Positions 45,690-46,620 of a stretch of 46,620 bases of DNA are shown here, one piece after another (positions within the stretch are counted from its first letter, which is position 1; each line of letters begins with the position of its first letter). The translations under genes and the position numbers were made by a program. The notes under the pieces are model-generated. The model was not told the DNA's origin. It saw only the letters and a program-made list of their open reading frames with translations, and searched no databases. This DNA is from Pseudomonas karstica. Lineage in GTDB: Bacteria; Pseudomonadota; Gammaproteobacteria; Pseudomonadales; Pseudomonadaceae. The stretch covers positions 1 to 46,620 of the forward strand of contig NZ_WLYI01000038.1 of NCBI RefSeq assembly GCF_009707515.1. The letters are read 5' to 3'.

Positions 45690-46106
45690 ATGAACATTGC
45701 AAAACGCTCGGCAGACATTGAACTGGAGGTGGGTAACGTCGGGGTGATGGCCTGGTTGTCGCTGTATCCGTCTTTGCCCTCCCCCGCTGAAGCAGGGCTG
45801 GGCTCCGCACTGATGGTGGAGCGTATCGGGGTGTTCCCCTCATCCGGGGAAATCCGTCGACCGATTCTCAATCCTGGCTCCCTCATCAGCCATCTGAAGT
45901 CGCTGTATGGCCAGCAGGCGCTGGATGTCGATGAGCGCGATGGGTTGAAAGTGATTTTCAGCGATTGGCGATTCCGGGCGCGTATTTCCGGAAGCGATCC
46001 GGCCATCGTTATCACGGTGGAAACCCGTTGTGATCCGCAGCTGATGCCCCTCAAAACGGCAGAGCTGTTGAGTCAGTTGGAGCACTTCGAGAAAGGCATG
46101 TGCTGA
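45690..46106 (+). CDS. Free-standing phosphohexomutase (phosphomannomutase-like) C-terminal domain
   Basis: 138 residues. From about residue 45 the text ERIGVFPSSGEIRRP, DERDGLKVIFSDWRFRARIS, GSDPAIVITVETRC and KTAELLSQLE runs in the order of the fourth domain of ManB/CpsG-type phosphomannomutases. That domain normally has FADWRFN, then RSSNTEPVVRLNVE. The phosphate-contacting SNTEP loop is changed to SGSDPA. Domains 1-3, with the catalytic phosphoserine, are absent, and no remnant is visible in the 68 bp after galU. So it cannot be a mutase by itself. It may be a relic or a repurposed binding domain. It has its own start with CAGGCAGG upstream and an intact frame, probably co-transcribed with galU. 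Confidence 0.72.
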   Translation: MNIAKRSADIELEVGNVGVMAWLSLYPSLPSPAEAGLGSALMVERIGVFPSSGEIRRPILNPGSLISHLKSLYGQQALDVDERDGLKVIFSDWRFRARISGSDPAIVITVETRCDPQLMPLKTAELLSQLEHFEKGMC

Positions 46107-46276
46107 GGGCTGATGTTGGGTCTGGCGTGGAAGGTTGGGGTGCATATCCGTTGCTGCGGTCACGGCTGCGTAGGGTTCCGCCCTTACGGCGTGTCACTTT
46201 GAAAAGCCCAAAGTAACCAAAGGCTCTTGCCCCACCACTCGGCACCTCGCTCAGGCTCGGTGTGCCCGTACTCCGA

Positions 46277-46363
46277 CATTGATTCGGGGGGCCGCCGCAA
46301 TGGGCCATCCTTGGCCCAGTGCGGCTAAACCGGCGTCCTGCCGGTTTACCCCCCGAATCAATG
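46277..46363. repeat. Palindromic element folding as a three-way junction
   Basis: Outer perfect 15-bp stem: CATTGATTCGGGGGG (46277-46291) with CCCCCCGAATCAATG (46349-46363). Inside it, hairpin 1 is 46294-46306 with 46313-46325 (13 bp, one mismatch) and hairpin 2 is TAAACCGGC / GCCGGTTTA (46326-46334 and 46340-46348, perfect). Only two bases between stems are unpaired. Confidence 0.93.
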
Positions 46364-46372
46364 CCGGACTCC

Positions 46373-46593
46373 GGCCATCGTGGTTTGACGGGGCGCCTAG
46401 ATCAAAATCAAGATCAACAGCCAGATCAAAAGAGTGCTGACTTCGTCAGCGAATAAGGAAGTAAGGGCAAGGGCAAGAGCAACAGCAACAGCAACAGCAA
46501 CAGCGCGTACGCTTCAGAGGATAGGTCGGCTGTCAGGCCGCCTCGCTTTTGCTCTGTTTTTGATCTTGGGCGCCCCGTTAAACCACGCTGGCC
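46373..46593. repeat. Long inverted repeat enclosing a tandem-repeat core
   Basis: The left arm 46373-46407 (GGCCATCGTGGTTTGACGGG... to AGATCAAAA) matches the reverse complement of 46557-46593 with a few mismatches. The 149-bp core contains a small hairpin at 46436-46450 and the (AGCAAC)4 run at 46478-46504. The whole looks like a mobile or repetitive extragenic element. Confidence 0.85.
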
Positions 46594-46620
46594 GAACGCA
46601 GGTATTACGCAGTGGGTAAA

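Larger units (their letters stand above)
46107..46620. other. Structured non-coding region
   Basis: About 514 bp with no credible gene; the reading frames here are shadows of palindromic sequence. It holds a three-way-junction palindrome (46277-46363), a 35-bp imperfect inverted repeat pair (46373-46407 and 46557-46593), a perfect hairpin GCTGAC-TTC-GTCAGC (46436-46450) and a short AGCAAC tandem run (46478-46504). Confidence 0.75.

Noticed and set aside
46051..46308. Minus-strand 85-codon frame at the right end
   Set aside because: Lies in palindromic extragenic sequence, overlaps the 3' end of the phosphohexomutase-like gene, and has no ribosome site or domain.
46478..46504. AGCAAC tandem run as a possible CRISPR or coding repeat
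   Set aside because: Six-base units with no spacers; it is a simple tandem repeat.

Overview
The window looks like chromosomal DNA of a fluorescent Pseudomonas, probably the P. fluorescens group. It is GC-rich and carries a lipopeptide synthetase system with LuxR and NodT-type neighbours, a gfc/yjb-type exopolysaccharide operon, galE/galU, and a nested palindromic intergenic element of a kind common in that group. The assignment rests on gene content and motifs alone; no database search was possible.

Positions 1-28.8 kb hold a cyclic lipopeptide locus. Three nonribosomal peptide synthetases (NRPS) are read right to left: a two-module initiating enzyme (19629-26027), a four-module enzyme (5124-18122), and a third enzyme that runs off the left edge (1-5121, 1707 residues visible). 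A GlxA-type AraC regulator sits between the first and second. Specificity pockets read by eye predict Leu-(Glu/Gln)-Thr-Val-Leu-Ser-Leu for modules 1-7, with an N-terminal fatty acid added by the starter condensation domain. The condensation domain motifs predict L-D-D-D-L-D-L, the pattern I recall for the first seven residues of viscosin and orfamide/poaeamide-type peptides. Module 8 is cut, so the final identity (9 or 10 residues) cannot be decided. A LuxR regulator and a NodT-type outer membrane efflux protein are divergent from the first NRPS. The clearest anomaly is a 1,175-bp block, identical but for one base, shared by the Leu adenylation domains of modules 1 and 7. This is a recent recombination or gene conversion event that moved a substrate pocket.

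Positions 29.0-33.3 kb hold a TAXI-type TRAP transporter operon (receptor, fused permease, DUF1850 protein), with a hairpin between receptor and permease, and the convergent uppP.

Positions 33.8-46.1 kb form an exopolysaccharide region. Three regulator-like genes come first: a degenerate receiver with an OmpR-type winged helix, a protein with what looks like a degenerate EAL-type half domain, and a second winged-helix protein. They are followed by a WcaJ-type undecaprenyl-phosphate sugar transferase. A leftward operon follows: a small Thr/Gly-rich GfcA/YjbE-like protein, a Wza-type exporter, GfcB/YjbF, GfcC/YjbG and YjbH. Last come galE, galU and a free-standing C-terminal phosphohexomutase domain. 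UppP and WcaJ handle the lipid carrier, GalU and GalE supply UDP-Glc and UDP-Gal, and the Wza/Gfc proteins handle export.

Positions 46.1-46.6 kb are non-coding: a perfect three-way-junction palindrome next to a longer inverted repeat.
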